Virus record (IMG/VR): IMGVR_UViG_3300027710_000125
Location: 1 to 25,127 of that record
Length of the DNA stretch: 25,127 bases
Source: a virus
Direction: 5' to 3' (one strand)
Shown: positions 16,801 through 24,857 of the stretch, one piece after another
How the letters are laid out: each line of letters opens with the position of its first letter
Numbering within the stretch: the stretch's first letter is position 1
Program-made: the position numbers and the translations under genes
The notes under the pieces: generated by a model
Told to the model about the DNA's origin: nothing
The model's input: only the letters and a program-made list of their open reading frames with translations
The model's database searches: none

Positions 16801-19440
16801 ACTGTCAACAACAAAACCGTTCTTGTAGCGGACATTGGCTCCGTCAAAGATTTGGGTTCCTGCTGTTTCTTTTTCAAGGAGCGACAGAGAGGTATAGTAT
16901 TCCAGTTTTGAAACACGCTTTTCGATTTTACCAATATCACGCATTGTGTAGCGTTTATTGTCGATCATATTCGGAATTGTATCGGCTGCACTGAAGGTAT
17001 ATGCACCAAGGCGCATTACATAAAGAACCATTGCGTCCTTTGGATCCTCTGGTGCCACTGGGTTTGCAGAAGAAATACCTTTTACAACTCCAAATTTGCC
17101 GTTCTTATCAACGAAGATTTTGTCGATGCGTGGAAGATAATACTGGATGTCGGAAGTAATGATCGAGGTCGGACGGATCATGCTTACAACAGAAGAACCT
17201 GTTCCGGTAAAATTGTCTCCGGAAGTTGCCTTTGTTGGGCGGAAGTCAATTACGTCACGCAGTTGGACAATACCCTTGGAAGATTGGAATGATGGAATAT
17301 CACCATATTCAGCCTGACCGGTATATGAATCAACCGAGAAGTAATCTCCTGGTTGATGAGAGAAGTAATCAAGAACAACAAGAATTCTGCCGGTCGGAGC
17401 CGTAGCATTTGACTTTAGCTGGATCGAAGCAACATCGTAAAAATTGTCGCGCTGACCGTTGTCAATGTAATAGCGGTCCTTAATATCTACATCCGATGTA
17501 GTTGCATTTGTCGAGAAATTTGCCGACATATGAACAGCCTTTACCGCAAAAAGGTCGGTAACTAATAGACTGTCGGTATCACCAGGAGTAGTATTTGGAG
17601 AAGAAATTGCAACTTCGTGATCGGATACAAAGTTCTTAATCTTTTCACGGAGATTTCTACGAGTCGGAGCAATAACATGTACATACGCATTATTGTGTCC
17701 CGAAAATACAAGAGTGGCGGATGTTGTGCTGAAGGTATCAAATACAACTGGCAATACGGAACCATCGGTTTCAAGAATTGCGGTCCAATCGTTTGAGCTG
17801 TTATTCTCAAAGATTTCATCGCTGCTTGTTGTGATCGTAACCTTACCTACACCATCGGTCTGGCGATGGTCATATTTCTTTTTAACCTGATAGATGGTAT
17901 CAATTAAATCATCCGATGTACGGAGCGATTGTACAGTATTGACCGGAAGACGGAAGAGCAGGGAATTTGCACCGGTGTCGTAGATAGTAGAATTTACTAA
18001 ATCGGCAGCAAATGCGGCAGCAGAACCATAAGAATGGTATACATTGTCGACATCGGTAAATGAACCGGTGGACATTACAATATCAAAAAGATATAGTTTG
18101 TATTTGGCTGCGGAAGTGCCAATTGTACCAGAATCATATTCAAAAGCACGTGCTCTTGCAGTACCGACAGAGGTACCGCCATTCTTGAGCGTCATCTTGC
18201 CGAATGTATTGATGTCCGGAAGACTTGTGACATTATCGACAATAACATAATTGCCGTATGAAGCAAGAATCGAAGCAGCATTGAAGTAACCTTCGTCGCG
18301 TGCTTTTTCTACTTCAATATACGCAGTCTGCTCAAGCTGGATACGATAACCATTTACATATGCAACGGATGGTTCAAGACCAACGGCAAGACGATTTTCA
18401 CCGTAGGTGGTTGCCAGTGTATTGTTCGTGAGTTCAGCGTATTGATCGCGAAGCTGAGTTACGGTATAAAGACCGCCGTTGGTATTGTCATTCAGCAGTT
18501 CGCGGATGTTAATCTGAAACGGACGAACGGTATAGTTGCCGGATTCTTCATATGTACGTTGAGCAAGAACATCTCCGAGTTCGGAATATGCTGTACGAGC
18601 AGTTGCTGCAACCTTACCCTTTTTCACAACAAGAAGCTGAATGATGTTAGCTTCGTTACGGTCGGCAAGAGCAATAGGCTGTTTTGCCAGAGTGAGCTCA
18701 ATCTGATAACGATGAGCGCCAGGAGCAGCTTCATTTGGATAACCAAGAGCATTATCTGTAAGTGTTGAATCATCCGCGGATGTCACGATGTTTTCACTTA
18801 CAGTATAAACTACACGAGCATCGGCATCAACGATATACTTTTCCAGGATGATTGTTGCAGCTGGAGTGTAAACAAAGTTGCCGGAAACAAAGAATACGCC
18901 TTCATTTACCGAAACTCTGCTACCATAACCAACAGGAAAGTCGGTGTATGGTTTTAAGCGAACGCGGCGGACAATATCACCATCCGAAAGAAGGTCTTCT
19001 GCCTGAGTGAAAAGCTGTTGTACATTGTCATTACCACTTGAAGTGTACTTAACAAAGATGGTAAGAGGGTCGGTGAGAGTCGGAGCAGTTGCATCAACTA
19101 CGGTTGCAGTAATGCCAGAAGTCTGACCGGTAACAGTGGTACCAATTAACTCTTCATAATAATTGTCTGCAATGAGAGTATTACCACCATAGGTGAAGGT
19201 TGATTCGAGTTTTACATACGCAAACTTGACATCAAGAGAAGCAAGACCACCTACGGCGGCTGAACCTTCTTTAAATACATGGCGACCAAAGCGGTCGATC
19301 TGCGCCTGAAGCGCAGTCTGCATTTGAGTTAGCTCACGTGCTTGAACTGAATAACCAGGACGAAAAAGAATTCTTTGATAATTCTTTGTCTGGTCGTAAT
19401 CGTCAAAATATGGAGCTGAGTCGTAGTATTTAAGTGGCAT
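13870..19440 (-). CDS. Giant baseplate or tail-fibre structural protein with N-terminal DUF4815-like region, 1856 residues
   Basis: The N-terminus (APYFDDYDQTKNYQRILFRPG, then QARELTQMQTALQAQIDRF, GRHVFKEGS) is the hallmark of DUF4815 proteins, large baseplate-periphery proteins of T4-like cyanophages and relatives. The region of about the first 900 residues carries this homology (KTRYYIDNGQ-like segments, a helix-rich IEKRVSKLEYYTSLSLLE near 840). A beta-rich part follows (KIYFKASRMKPNTKVYAFFDG near 1100), then a Pro/acidic linker at about 1240-1323 (LPPPDPTLPEEYD). A second conserved beta region begins with DPLAQSFIID and continues LDIYFAQKDD, VYLMQGAEYCFVV. The C-terminal 300 residues are all beta. 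It starts 8 bases after gp8 without a Shine-Dalgarno. By position it replaces T4 gp9-gp12 functions; that is inferred. Confidence 0.8.
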   Translation of the reverse strand: MPLKYYDSAPYFDDYDQTKNYQRILFRPGYSVQARELTQMQTALQAQIDRFGRHVFKEGSAAVGGLASLDVKFAYVKLESTFTYGGNTLIADNYYEELIGTTVTGQTSGITATVVDATAPTLTDPLTIFVKYTSSGNDNVQQLFTQAEDLLSDGDIVRRVRLKPYTDFPVGYGSRVSVNEGVFFVSGNFVYTPAATIILEKYIVDADARVVYTVSENIVTSADDSTLTDNALGYPNEAAPGAHRYQIELTLAKQPIALADRNEANIIQLLVVKKGKVAATARTAYSELGDVLAQRTYEESGNYTVRPFQINIRELLNDNTNGGLYTVTQLRDQYAELTNNTLATTYGENRLAVGLEPSVAYVNGYRIQLEQTAYIEVEKARDEGYFNAASILASYGNYVIVDNVTSLPDINTFGKMTLKNGGTSVGTARARAFEYDSGTIGTSAAKYKLYLFDIVMSTGSFTDVDNVYHSYGSAAAFAADLVNSTIYDTGANSLLFRLPVNTVQSLRTSDDLIDTIYQVKKKYDHRQTDGVGKVTITTSSDEIFENNSSNDWTAILETDGSVLPVVFDTFSTTSATLVFSGHNNAYVHVIAPTRRNLREKIKNFVSDHEVAISSPNTTPGDTDSLLVTDLFAVKAVHMSANFSTNATTSDVDIKDRYYIDNGQRDNFYDVASIQLKSNATAPTGRILVVLDYFSHQPGDYFSVDSYTGQAEYGDIPSFQSSKGIVQLRDVIDFRPTKATSGDNFTGTGSSVVSMIRPTSIITSDIQYYLPRIDKIFVDKNGKFGVVKGISSANPVAPEDPKDAMVLYVMRLGAYTFSAADTIPNMIDNKRYTMRDIGKIEKRVSKLEYYTSLSLLEKETAGTQIFDGANVRYKNGFVVDSFYGHNIGAITHPDYSVSMDKAQGRLRPMFYEDNTRLVWNEGSSSGLRKTGSLLTLNYYQSKYIEQPYSSYAEFVNPYNVFSWTGDLTLSPNTDEWKETQRAPDVVIDQTGIYDTLVQMLDSSGAIGTVWNEWQTNWTGSSQNVDTQTTVYDGNPLITVTDTATTITTTTTSNLARNGVRTSIVPDTITTNMGDKVVEVNFVPFIRSRKIYFKASRMKPNTKVYAFFDGIPMADYVTEDTFVSYSGSTDSSNYFNATGHPDGSSNLVTDANGDLEGSFVIPNTGVLKFKTGERIFRLTNSSTNDIKNTETSAETVYYAQGIMNTVENQVVSTRVPQISRSAVNDQRVTVDKHSNTSVSQTYEWHIPNSTQPVPTQIAPGSVGFPEGSGLPPPDPTLPEEYDLLEPSIGDGAGEVPDWPEIGVTGPDNAVPSNTVDSWPSPDWWWKQQAGFQDLYIDPLAQSFIIDTPGGVFATSLDIYFAQKDDTAPVTVQIRTMVNGAPTQTVVPFSQTIKAAADITVSTDASAATTFLFESPVYLMQGAEYCFVVMCNSDKHKIYVSELGEYDITTPSYRITKQPYNGVMFKSANASTWTPEQTKDIKFTLRRAAFAQTGEAVFNNVTVPVRSLDVDPIETTNASNIVRVYHKNHGHFAGSSFVTLANVTANSGSALNGIPVSQLNTTHTVVSAEIDSYTVQVSTSATSSGRGGSPDPLGSGTGAIPAVTATENKTFNVAHPIVQQSIIPATDIAWAAKVTTGKSLAGSETPHVVSAYVDLKVNDNTEFTRPQTIVSAPNVSSLSTGSHSFILKGVMSTAIENISPVIDLDRVSVVTIANRIDNPIGSSASGYNVVHNFVAETEAIGGSVLSKYITRKVELNEPATALNIFTLVNKPSGTGIKLWYKVLASGTDTNFETLGWTQATPDTAIPTSDNPNDFTETQYSITEAILGVEFTAFAVKITFTSENSSKIPTCRDFRAIAIT

Positions 19441-19448
19441 GTTAGAGA

Positions 19449-20837
19449 TTAAAATTCAATGATGACCTTGATGTCTTCGATCTGAGAAGCCGAACGATTA
19501 ATCGGAGCACGGTTTTCTAGGAAAAGAACATTGCCAGTGAATGGCTGAACTTCTGGATCCAGGAGACCAGCACTTGATGCAATGGTAGCCGTGCCGCCAG
19601 TGTGTCCTGTAATACCTTCGCTCAGTTCAAATGCATCGTAACCAGTTTTATCATTTTGATGATAGCGAACAATACCGGTATCTGCGTCATAGGAATCAAT
19701 GAAAGCAACTGCACCAGAATTTGTTCCGGTGATATAATCGCCAACTTCAAGTCCGGTATGAGCACTGAACTGAAGACCCTTTAATGAGCTTAGAGTTGTA
19801 TCGGTTGCAATATCCGTTGTGCCATAGGAGTATGGATTCTTCACGATACCAATTTGACGGAAGCTGTTATTTACAATGAAATCGGTGCCGCCTTCAGTAC
19901 CGTTTAGACGGATACGAAGACCAATATAATATGCACCGAGTTCGGAAACCGGATCGGTACCGTGTCCGTTTGCGGGAGAGAGAACTGCGCGGGCAGTTGC
20001 GCCGGTACCGTTACCACCGGTGAGTGTTACATAAGCAACATTATAACCGGATCCTGCATTGGTTTGGAAAGTAGAACCTGTGCCGGTAACTTTTACTTCG
20101 GTTACAACACCACCTGAAATAACTGCGGTTGCAACGGCGCCCGAACCATCACCAAACACATTGACCGTAGGAGCAACGGTGTAATTTGAACCACCGTTGG
20201 TAACTACATAACGGAAGATTTTACCGTTAAGAGCTTCAGAGTCATTCTGATAAGCATATTTTACTTGCTCATCGGCAGAAAGGTCATTAACATCGCCGGA
20301 TAGCGGGAGTTTTACTGTTTTGACCGGAATGTAGAAATTGGTAAGGAACTTAGTTGCTTCCGTAGTGAATACGGTGAACATATATTTCCAAATGTATCCA
20401 TCGGCTTCGGCTGTTGGATTTACGTTGGTCTGGGTTGGTTTTACAGTCGAACCAGCTTCGTCTGCTGGAGCCTTAATGCACTTGTATACCTTAAATTCAT
20501 CGGTGATGATATAGAAATCTGTGGAATAAACATCGGTATCGGCATCGTCCCAGGCTGGATAGAAATTGCCGGAAACCCAATCGTGACGTGGAATGATATT
20601 GATCACGTCGGAAGCAGTCGCACGCTTCATTGCAATGGCATTCTGCCACGCATCGTTCACATTAACAATGTTATCGGCTGGATTTGGTGCTTCGGTATCC
20701 GTATTGTCGGTAATGACATCAGACCAAGCGTCGGACTTACCAACAAAAAGATACACGCTATTGTCGGTATTGACGATGGCGTCACGGAAGTTGTTGGCAT
20801 TCTCCGTGCGGAAGTTTGAGGTGATGATTGCTGCCAT
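19449..20837 (-). CDS. 8: Baseplate wedge protein gp8, with inserted domains
   Basis: Several blocks match T4 gp8 in order: IITSNFRTENANNFRDAI (4-21), VGKSDAWS (32-39), IIPRHDW (81-87), ADGYIWKYMF (145-154), SFRQIGIVKNPY (325-336) and TGNVLFLENRAPI before a terminal QIEDIKVIIEF. T4 gp8 is 334 residues; this one is 462. The excess sits mainly in two places. One is a Gly-rich insert of about residues 213-288 (NGGSNYTVAPTVNVFGDGSG, TLTGGNGTGATA), a repeat type seen in many cyanophage virion proteins. The other lies before the C-terminal block (about 345-440). gp8 dimers bridge gp6, gp7 and the outer baseplate. There is no Shine-Dalgarno; a late promoter lies about 65 bases upstream. Confidence 0.9.
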   Translation of the reverse strand: MAAIITSNFRTENANNFRDAIVNTDNSVYLFVGKSDAWSDVITDNTDTEAPNPADNIVNVNDAWQNAIAMKRATASDVINIIPRHDWVSGNFYPAWDDADTDVYSTDFYIITDEFKVYKCIKAPADEAGSTVKPTQTNVNPTAEADGYIWKYMFTVFTTEATKFLTNFYIPVKTVKLPLSGDVNDLSADEQVKYAYQNDSEALNGKIFRYVVTNGGSNYTVAPTVNVFGDGSGAVATAVISGGVVTEVKVTGTGSTFQTNAGSGYNVAYVTLTGGNGTGATARAVLSPANGHGTDPVSELGAYYIGLRIRLNGTEGGTDFIVNNSFRQIGIVKNPYSYGTTDIATDTTLSSLKGLQFSAHTGLEVGDYITGTNSGAVAFIDSYDADTGIVRYHQNDKTGYDAFELSEGITGHTGGTATIASSAGLLDPEVQPFTGNVLFLENRAPINRSASQIEDIKVIIEF

Positions 20838-20851
20838 ATTAGAAAGTTATC

Positions 20852-21997
20852 TTAGGAAGTGATTTGGATATCGGAACCGACATTATTCCAAGGTACAACA
20901 TTATTTATAGTGTCCTGGACTGTATAGTTTGCATAAGAATACATTGATGTACCTGGGTCAAAGAAATGGGCAATTGAATTGTACCGAGTCTTGAGCATAT
21001 TGCGATGCTCCGAGTTGGTTGCTTCAATTGGAATCTGGTCGATAAGAACCGTAAATTCGGTACCCACATAACCAGCGGTAACCTGGAATTTGATATTGGT
21101 AAACTTGCCAGCCGCCGTAAAGGTTGTACGGAGATATGCTTCTGCCGAGTTCTTATTCGGGAATTGAATGAGTGCCTGAGTGTCGGGCATACCAACAAAC
21201 ACATTGACCGGAAGGTCTTCGTCGCCAATGAGACCAGGTTGCAAACGGTGCATCGAACTGAGGATACGTTGGGCATCCTTACCTGCATCATCTGTAACAG
21301 AAAACTGATTGATGTTTTCTAGGAAAATAACAATTTCACCGAAGAAAATGAACCCGGCTGGGTGGACCAACTTATTAAATGGGTTCTCCCAAGCATCAAC
21401 ATTGTTACCCGTACGAATTACATATGAGAACTGTTGGTAGAAATACGAGTCCTGAAGCTTGATGGTATCGGATAGGAAGCCCTTATTTGTAGTGTAAATA
21501 CCCGGTTCGTAACTGACAAAATTTCCCGATTGGTCATAGACGGGACGGCGACCAGTTCTATCCCATGTTCCGGAAGAAGGAATCAGCATATCACCCTTGG
21601 GGTAATACACTTCAGCCGTATCATTAAACAGAATCTTAAAGAAAAGAACAATCGAATCGCTGGAACCACGCACCGAATAATAGTGCATTAGATTCTTGTA
21701 GAGTTTTACCTTGTCAAGAATCTGATTCTGGAGCGTCTTTGGAATTGATGCAGCAATTTCTTTTTGAATTAGATCAACGTACTTGCTTTCAGCAATATCC
21801 AAATCTCTGGCATTATTGATCGAGTTTAACTCATAGCTGGTCTGACCCACCTCATTAATATGAGTATAATAATCCTTCAGTAATTCAATAAGACGGGCCG
21901 AAGATGTACGCAGCTGGCTTGGTACTAAGGACTCAACACGGACATTCTCCTTAGTCTTCCGACGCGTACTTGCTAATGTCTCAATTGAATGGGGCAT
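20852..21997 (-). CDS. Probable baseplate wedge protein in the gp7 position, 381 residues
   Basis: The N-terminal 150 residues are helical and conserved in style among environmental T4-like phages: LRTSSARLIELLKDYY, then NNARDLDIAESKYVDLIQKEIA, LMHYYSVRGSSDSIVLFFKILF and AEVYYPKGDM. The rest is mostly beta (FSYVIRTGNN, AGFIFFGEIVIFL, GYVGTEFTVLI). It lies between gp6 and gp8 where T4 has gene 7, but T4 gp7 is 1032 residues and I cannot align the two, so the gp7 role rests on position only. The start is 2 bases after the gp6 stop (TAATCATG) with no Shine-Dalgarno, so translation is probably coupled. Confidence 0.72.
   Translation of the reverse strand: MPHSIETLASTRRKTKENVRVESLVPSQLRTSSARLIELLKDYYTHINEVGQTSYELNSINNARDLDIAESKYVDLIQKEIAASIPKTLQNQILDKVKLYKNLMHYYSVRGSSDSIVLFFKILFNDTAEVYYPKGDMLIPSSGTWDRTGRRPVYDQSGNFVSYEPGIYTTNKGFLSDTIKLQDSYFYQQFSYVIRTGNNVDAWENPFNKLVHPAGFIFFGEIVIFLENINQFSVTDDAGKDAQRILSSMHRLQPGLIGDEDLPVNVFVGMPDTQALIQFPNKNSAEAYLRTTFTAAGKFTNIKFQVTAGYVGTEFTVLIDQIPIEATNSEHRNMLKTRYNSIAHFFDPGTSMYSYANYTVQDTINNVVPWNNVGSDIQITS
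20902..20909 (-). promoter_or_regulatory. T4-type late promoter upstream of gene 8
   Basis: Perfect TATAAATA on the minus strand within the last 60 bases of the preceding gene, 64 bases before the gp8 ATG. It could give a separate transcript for gp8 and the giant downstream gene. It overlaps coding sequence, so chance is somewhat more likely than for the intergenic boxes. Confidence 0.55.
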
Positions 21998-21999
21998 GA

Positions 22000-23826
22000 T
22001 TAACGGTGGCGAGCAGTTGTGGTATAGTTAATTGCACCAGCAGAACCGGCAACTGCAATTGTATCAATTTCACCAATAACCGAGGTACTTAAAAGATTAA
22101 TCTCCAGGAGTTGATTTCTCTTTGGAGCAAGGTCATTTGAATTTGGAACCACGGTAATACGAATCGGAGAGTTGTTGTCGGGTCTAAAACCCGTGAGCGT
22201 AACCTTACCCAGAGCCGGTTCAATAATACCAGCATCCTTGATTTTAATTCTGTTACCGTTTACAATTTTATAGATGTATACGGTACGGTTGTTTGTTCCA
22301 ACAATAGGTGTGTCGCCGAAGTAGTGTTCAACACCATTAATCAGGAAAGAAGAAGATTCAATGATGTCTTCGTTCGATGTTGTTTGATAGATTGGCGACG
22401 AGTATTCAAGGATGAATGAATTGTTTACTGCCGGATTTGGTGTAATGTCTTTATACATGAACACACGTGCAGTAGAATTCAGGATGGATGGATCCGATCT
22501 GTCAATATCATGGAGAAATTGAGAGAAACGGAAAACGCCATCGAACTTCTTTAGATTGTTATCGTTGTACTCGCTAATAGTATTACGGATTAACCCTTGT
22601 AATTCAATCTTTGTGCGGTCGGTAAGATTTGGATTGTATTTGAAATACACATCGAGCGAGAGATACGTGTATTGCGGATCAACAATTATCGGAGTAATGG
22701 ATACAACATTCTTGCCCTTCAGCACATTTCCGATGATATTGTTCTTTTGATCGGCAGTAAGAAAATCGGCGCCGTTTGGCTTGATTGCAATGTAGACCTT
22801 TCCGTAGTCGGGAGCCTCTGCATCTTCACCACCCCAAACAGAAATGCTTTCAATATAACCCACACTCTTTAGAATCAATGCGCGGTAATCATCGGCTGTT
22901 ACGGCACGATTCTGAGCCACAAAGGTGAGCGGAGCATTGTAACGGATTGACTCGATGGTCTCACGAATTGCACCACCGTATGAAGCTGTTACCGTAGAAA
23001 TGGAGGTTACATTATAACCCGAGACCATATCACTTGCCGTAAAGGTTGTTGCACCGTTGGCAGTCTTACCCGTGGTATAGACGTATTCAATTTCTACAAT
23101 ATTGTTTGAAATAGGTTTTTTACCCAACACACCATCGCCAAAATAAATCTCATAGGTTCCTTGAGAATCTTCTTGGAGGTAGTAAATCTGAGAGGTTTCA
23201 TTGATACCGACAAGCGTGGTGAATCGGGTATAGATTGCGTATTCACTTGACTCTTCGTTGGCTTTAATACGGACACGCATTGTATTGGTGTCAATATTGT
23301 CGTCGCTGATGGTAAACTTCTGATTCTCCAAGGAGTTGTCAACTCTGTAAAGCATACGTTTCAGAGTTCCCTGCGTCACCTCAATATTGGAGAATGTATA
23401 GACGCCACCCAGCAGTGGTGCAGATGCCGTTTCCAGAACGACAAATGTGTACGATACTTGGTCCAGAGTTGTGGTAAAACGGGTTCCTCTGTCCAACTGA
23501 AGATATGCCGGAGGTGTCACACCTGCGGTTACCGAAAAACTAATTACTGCTTTTGAAGAAGTAAAGGAACGTGGAACATAACCCAAAAGTTTGGCGTGTG
23601 AAACTACATTACCGCGAATCTGAGCCGAATCCAAAAAGGTCTCATTCAATGAAAGATGCGCGACCATTGCGTTGTAATGGGTATTGTACGCAAGGATGTC
23701 AAGCAGAAGCGATAAACCCGAACCGTCAAAGTCCCAAGAATTGTATTTGCTTTGAGAACGGAAGTGATCTTTGATGGAGTCTTTGATCTTATCAAAGTCC
23801 AGTTCGGTTACGTTGAATTGAGCCAT
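22000..23826 (-). CDS. 6: Baseplate wedge protein gp6
   Basis: The N-terminal block (YNSWDFDGSGLSLLLDILAY, NETFLDSAQIRGNVVSHAKLLGYVP, residues about 26-85) matches the start of T4 gp6. It continues with the baseplate J-like core: LDRGTRFTTTLD, YFGDGVLGKKP near 230 and RAVTADDYRALI near 310. The length of 608 residues compares with 660 in T4. gp6 forms the dimer ring that joins wedges around the hub, so it is essential for the baseplate. It starts 9 bases after the gp25 stop, without a Shine-Dalgarno (the bases before ATG are CTACCACC), consistent with coupling to gp25. The gp25-gp6 order is that of environmental T4-like phages rather than T4, where gene 25 lies elsewhere. Confidence 0.93.
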   Translation of the reverse strand: MAQFNVTELDFDKIKDSIKDHFRSQSKYNSWDFDGSGLSLLLDILAYNTHYNAMVAHLSLNETFLDSAQIRGNVVSHAKLLGYVPRSFTSSKAVISFSVTAGVTPPAYLQLDRGTRFTTTLDQVSYTFVVLETASAPLLGGVYTFSNIEVTQGTLKRMLYRVDNSLENQKFTISDDNIDTNTMRVRIKANEESSEYAIYTRFTTLVGINETSQIYYLQEDSQGTYEIYFGDGVLGKKPISNNIVEIEYVYTTGKTANGATTFTASDMVSGYNVTSISTVTASYGGAIRETIESIRYNAPLTFVAQNRAVTADDYRALILKSVGYIESISVWGGEDAEAPDYGKVYIAIKPNGADFLTADQKNNIIGNVLKGKNVVSITPIIVDPQYTYLSLDVYFKYNPNLTDRTKIELQGLIRNTISEYNDNNLKKFDGVFRFSQFLHDIDRSDPSILNSTARVFMYKDITPNPAVNNSFILEYSSPIYQTTSNEDIIESSSFLINGVEHYFGDTPIVGTNNRTVYIYKIVNGNRIKIKDAGIIEPALGKVTLTGFRPDNNSPIRITVVPNSNDLAPKRNQLLEINLLSTSVIGEIDTIAVAGSAGAINYTTTARHR

Positions 23827-23835
23827 GGTGGTAGA

Positions 23836-24291
23836 TTAGCGAAGTCTTTGAAGATAGAGGGTCATATCGACCGAACGATTGGGTACGATGATTCTGAATG
23901 ATATTGTAATCCCATAACGGTTATTGTCGGAATCATCTACGACATCAACTCCCACCGAATCGACACGTGGTTCATATCGTTCAAGAATGTAGTGAATAGC
24001 GTTACGCAGAGAGGCAATGGTAAGACGATCAGCCGGTTCAAATAACATACCGCTGATATTACCACCGAGGTTGGGTTGGAATGGTCTCTCGTTGAAATTG
24101 GTAAGAACAAGATTCTTTACGGCATAAACAACGGCATCAATGTCGGTAAGAGGCACAATGTCGCCTCCCGTGACCCCATCCAACGCCAAACTCAGGTCCA
24201 AATCGGTATACAGAGATTTCTTGGATACAACAGCCGAAATTGTGTCGGTGACGTTGTAGTCAGAATAATTCTGTGGTCGAATGGTTGCCAT
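23836..24291 (-). CDS. 25: Baseplate wedge protein gp25 (GPW/gp25 family)
   Basis: The 151-residue protein has the family core: DIDAVVYAVKNLVLTNFNERP (50-70), PNLGGNISGMLFEP (73-86) and SLRNAIHYILERYEPRV (94-110), then a beta strand with YGITISFRI. T4 gp25 is 132 residues; a short N-terminal extension explains the difference. gp25 is lysozyme-like in fold history but structural: it sits at the wedge core and nucleates the sheath. A perfect late promoter lies 12 bases before the ATG, and no Shine-Dalgarno fits in between. It stands at the head of the gp25, gp6, wedge series. Confidence 0.93.
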   Translation of the reverse strand: MATIRPQNYSDYNVTDTISAVVSKKSLYTDLDLSLALDGVTGGDIVPLTDIDAVVYAVKNLVLTNFNERPFQPNLGGNISGMLFEPADRLTIASLRNAIHYILERYEPRVDSVGVDVVDDSDNNRYGITISFRIIVPNRSVDMTLYLQRLR

Positions 24292-24303
24292 GTGGAGTGA
24301 TGC

Positions 24304-24311
24304 TATTTATA
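24304..24311 (-). promoter_or_regulatory. T4-type late promoter of gene 25
   Basis: Perfect TATAAATA on the minus strand in the gap between the 169-residue gene stop (24333) and the gp25 ATG (24291), with 12 bases to the ATG. The predicted leader is about seven bases. Confidence 0.78.
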
Positions 24312-24332
24312 ACAAAATTCCAGATGTTTATC

Positions 24333-24842
24333 TTACGGATTCGGACGGTCGAGAGTCGGCTTGGACGCAATATAACCAGTAGCTTGATTTCCGGCAGAAG
24401 TAATCTCCGTCTGTATCTGTTGTGGTATAGTAAGGACTCCGTTGACCGTCTGGTACAATTCGGTGTCCTCAAGTTTCGGAGCTATATCCTCTATCTTGGG
24501 CATCTGGATATTGCACTTAAGGTTATTCAGCTTATTCTGAATCGCGGTTAGAAGGTCTCCATACGCCTTCACCAGTGCCGTATATGTCGCAACGGCATTT
24601 AGATACATCTGCATATATTTGGCGCAGTGATCCTTTGCCCATTTAATGAGTTTTTTAAGGTTTGTTGGCGGGATGGCTAATTTAGCAAGGTCGGCAATCT
24701 GCTGAAGCATCGCTTCCAACTGCGCCTTAATTACAGCTTCAACCTTCTGAATCAATTCGGCAAGAGCATTGCAATCCGGAATCTGATCAATTTGTTGTGT
24801 AACTGTGTTTACCCAATCTGTGTTGACATAACTTGTGGCCAT
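24333..24842 (-). CDS. Helical virion-operon protein of unknown function, 169 residues
   Basis: I do not recognise a named family with certainty, but proteins of this style (opening NTDWVNTVTQQIDQIPDC) occur before gp25 in T4-like environmental phages. Residues 10-120 are predicted helical with heptad-like spacing (LIQKVEAVIKAQLEAMLQQIADL), followed by a less ordered, Pro-containing tail (SKPTLDRPNP). Four Cys are present, and there is no signal peptide or clear membrane segment. The best Shine-Dalgarno in the window (AAGGAG, 8 bases before ATG) fixes the start and overlaps the stop of the upstream gene. It may be a minor baseplate or assembly protein. Confidence 0.7.
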   Translation of the reverse strand: MATSYVNTDWVNTVTQQIDQIPDCNALAELIQKVEAVIKAQLEAMLQQIADLAKLAIPPTNLKKLIKWAKDHCAKYMQMYLNAVATYTALVKAYGDLLTAIQNKLNNLKCNIQMPKIEDIAPKLEDTELYQTVNGVLTIPQQIQTEITSAGNQATGYIASKPTLDRPNP

Positions 24843-24851
24843 AATTTAATC

Positions 24852-24857
24852 TCCTTA
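24852..24857 (-). promoter_or_regulatory. Strong ribosome binding site of the 169-residue gene
   Basis: AAGGAG lies 8-9 bases before the ATG at 24842 and overlaps the TAA of the preceding gene, so it decides the start. Most other genes here have no such site. Confidence 0.75.
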
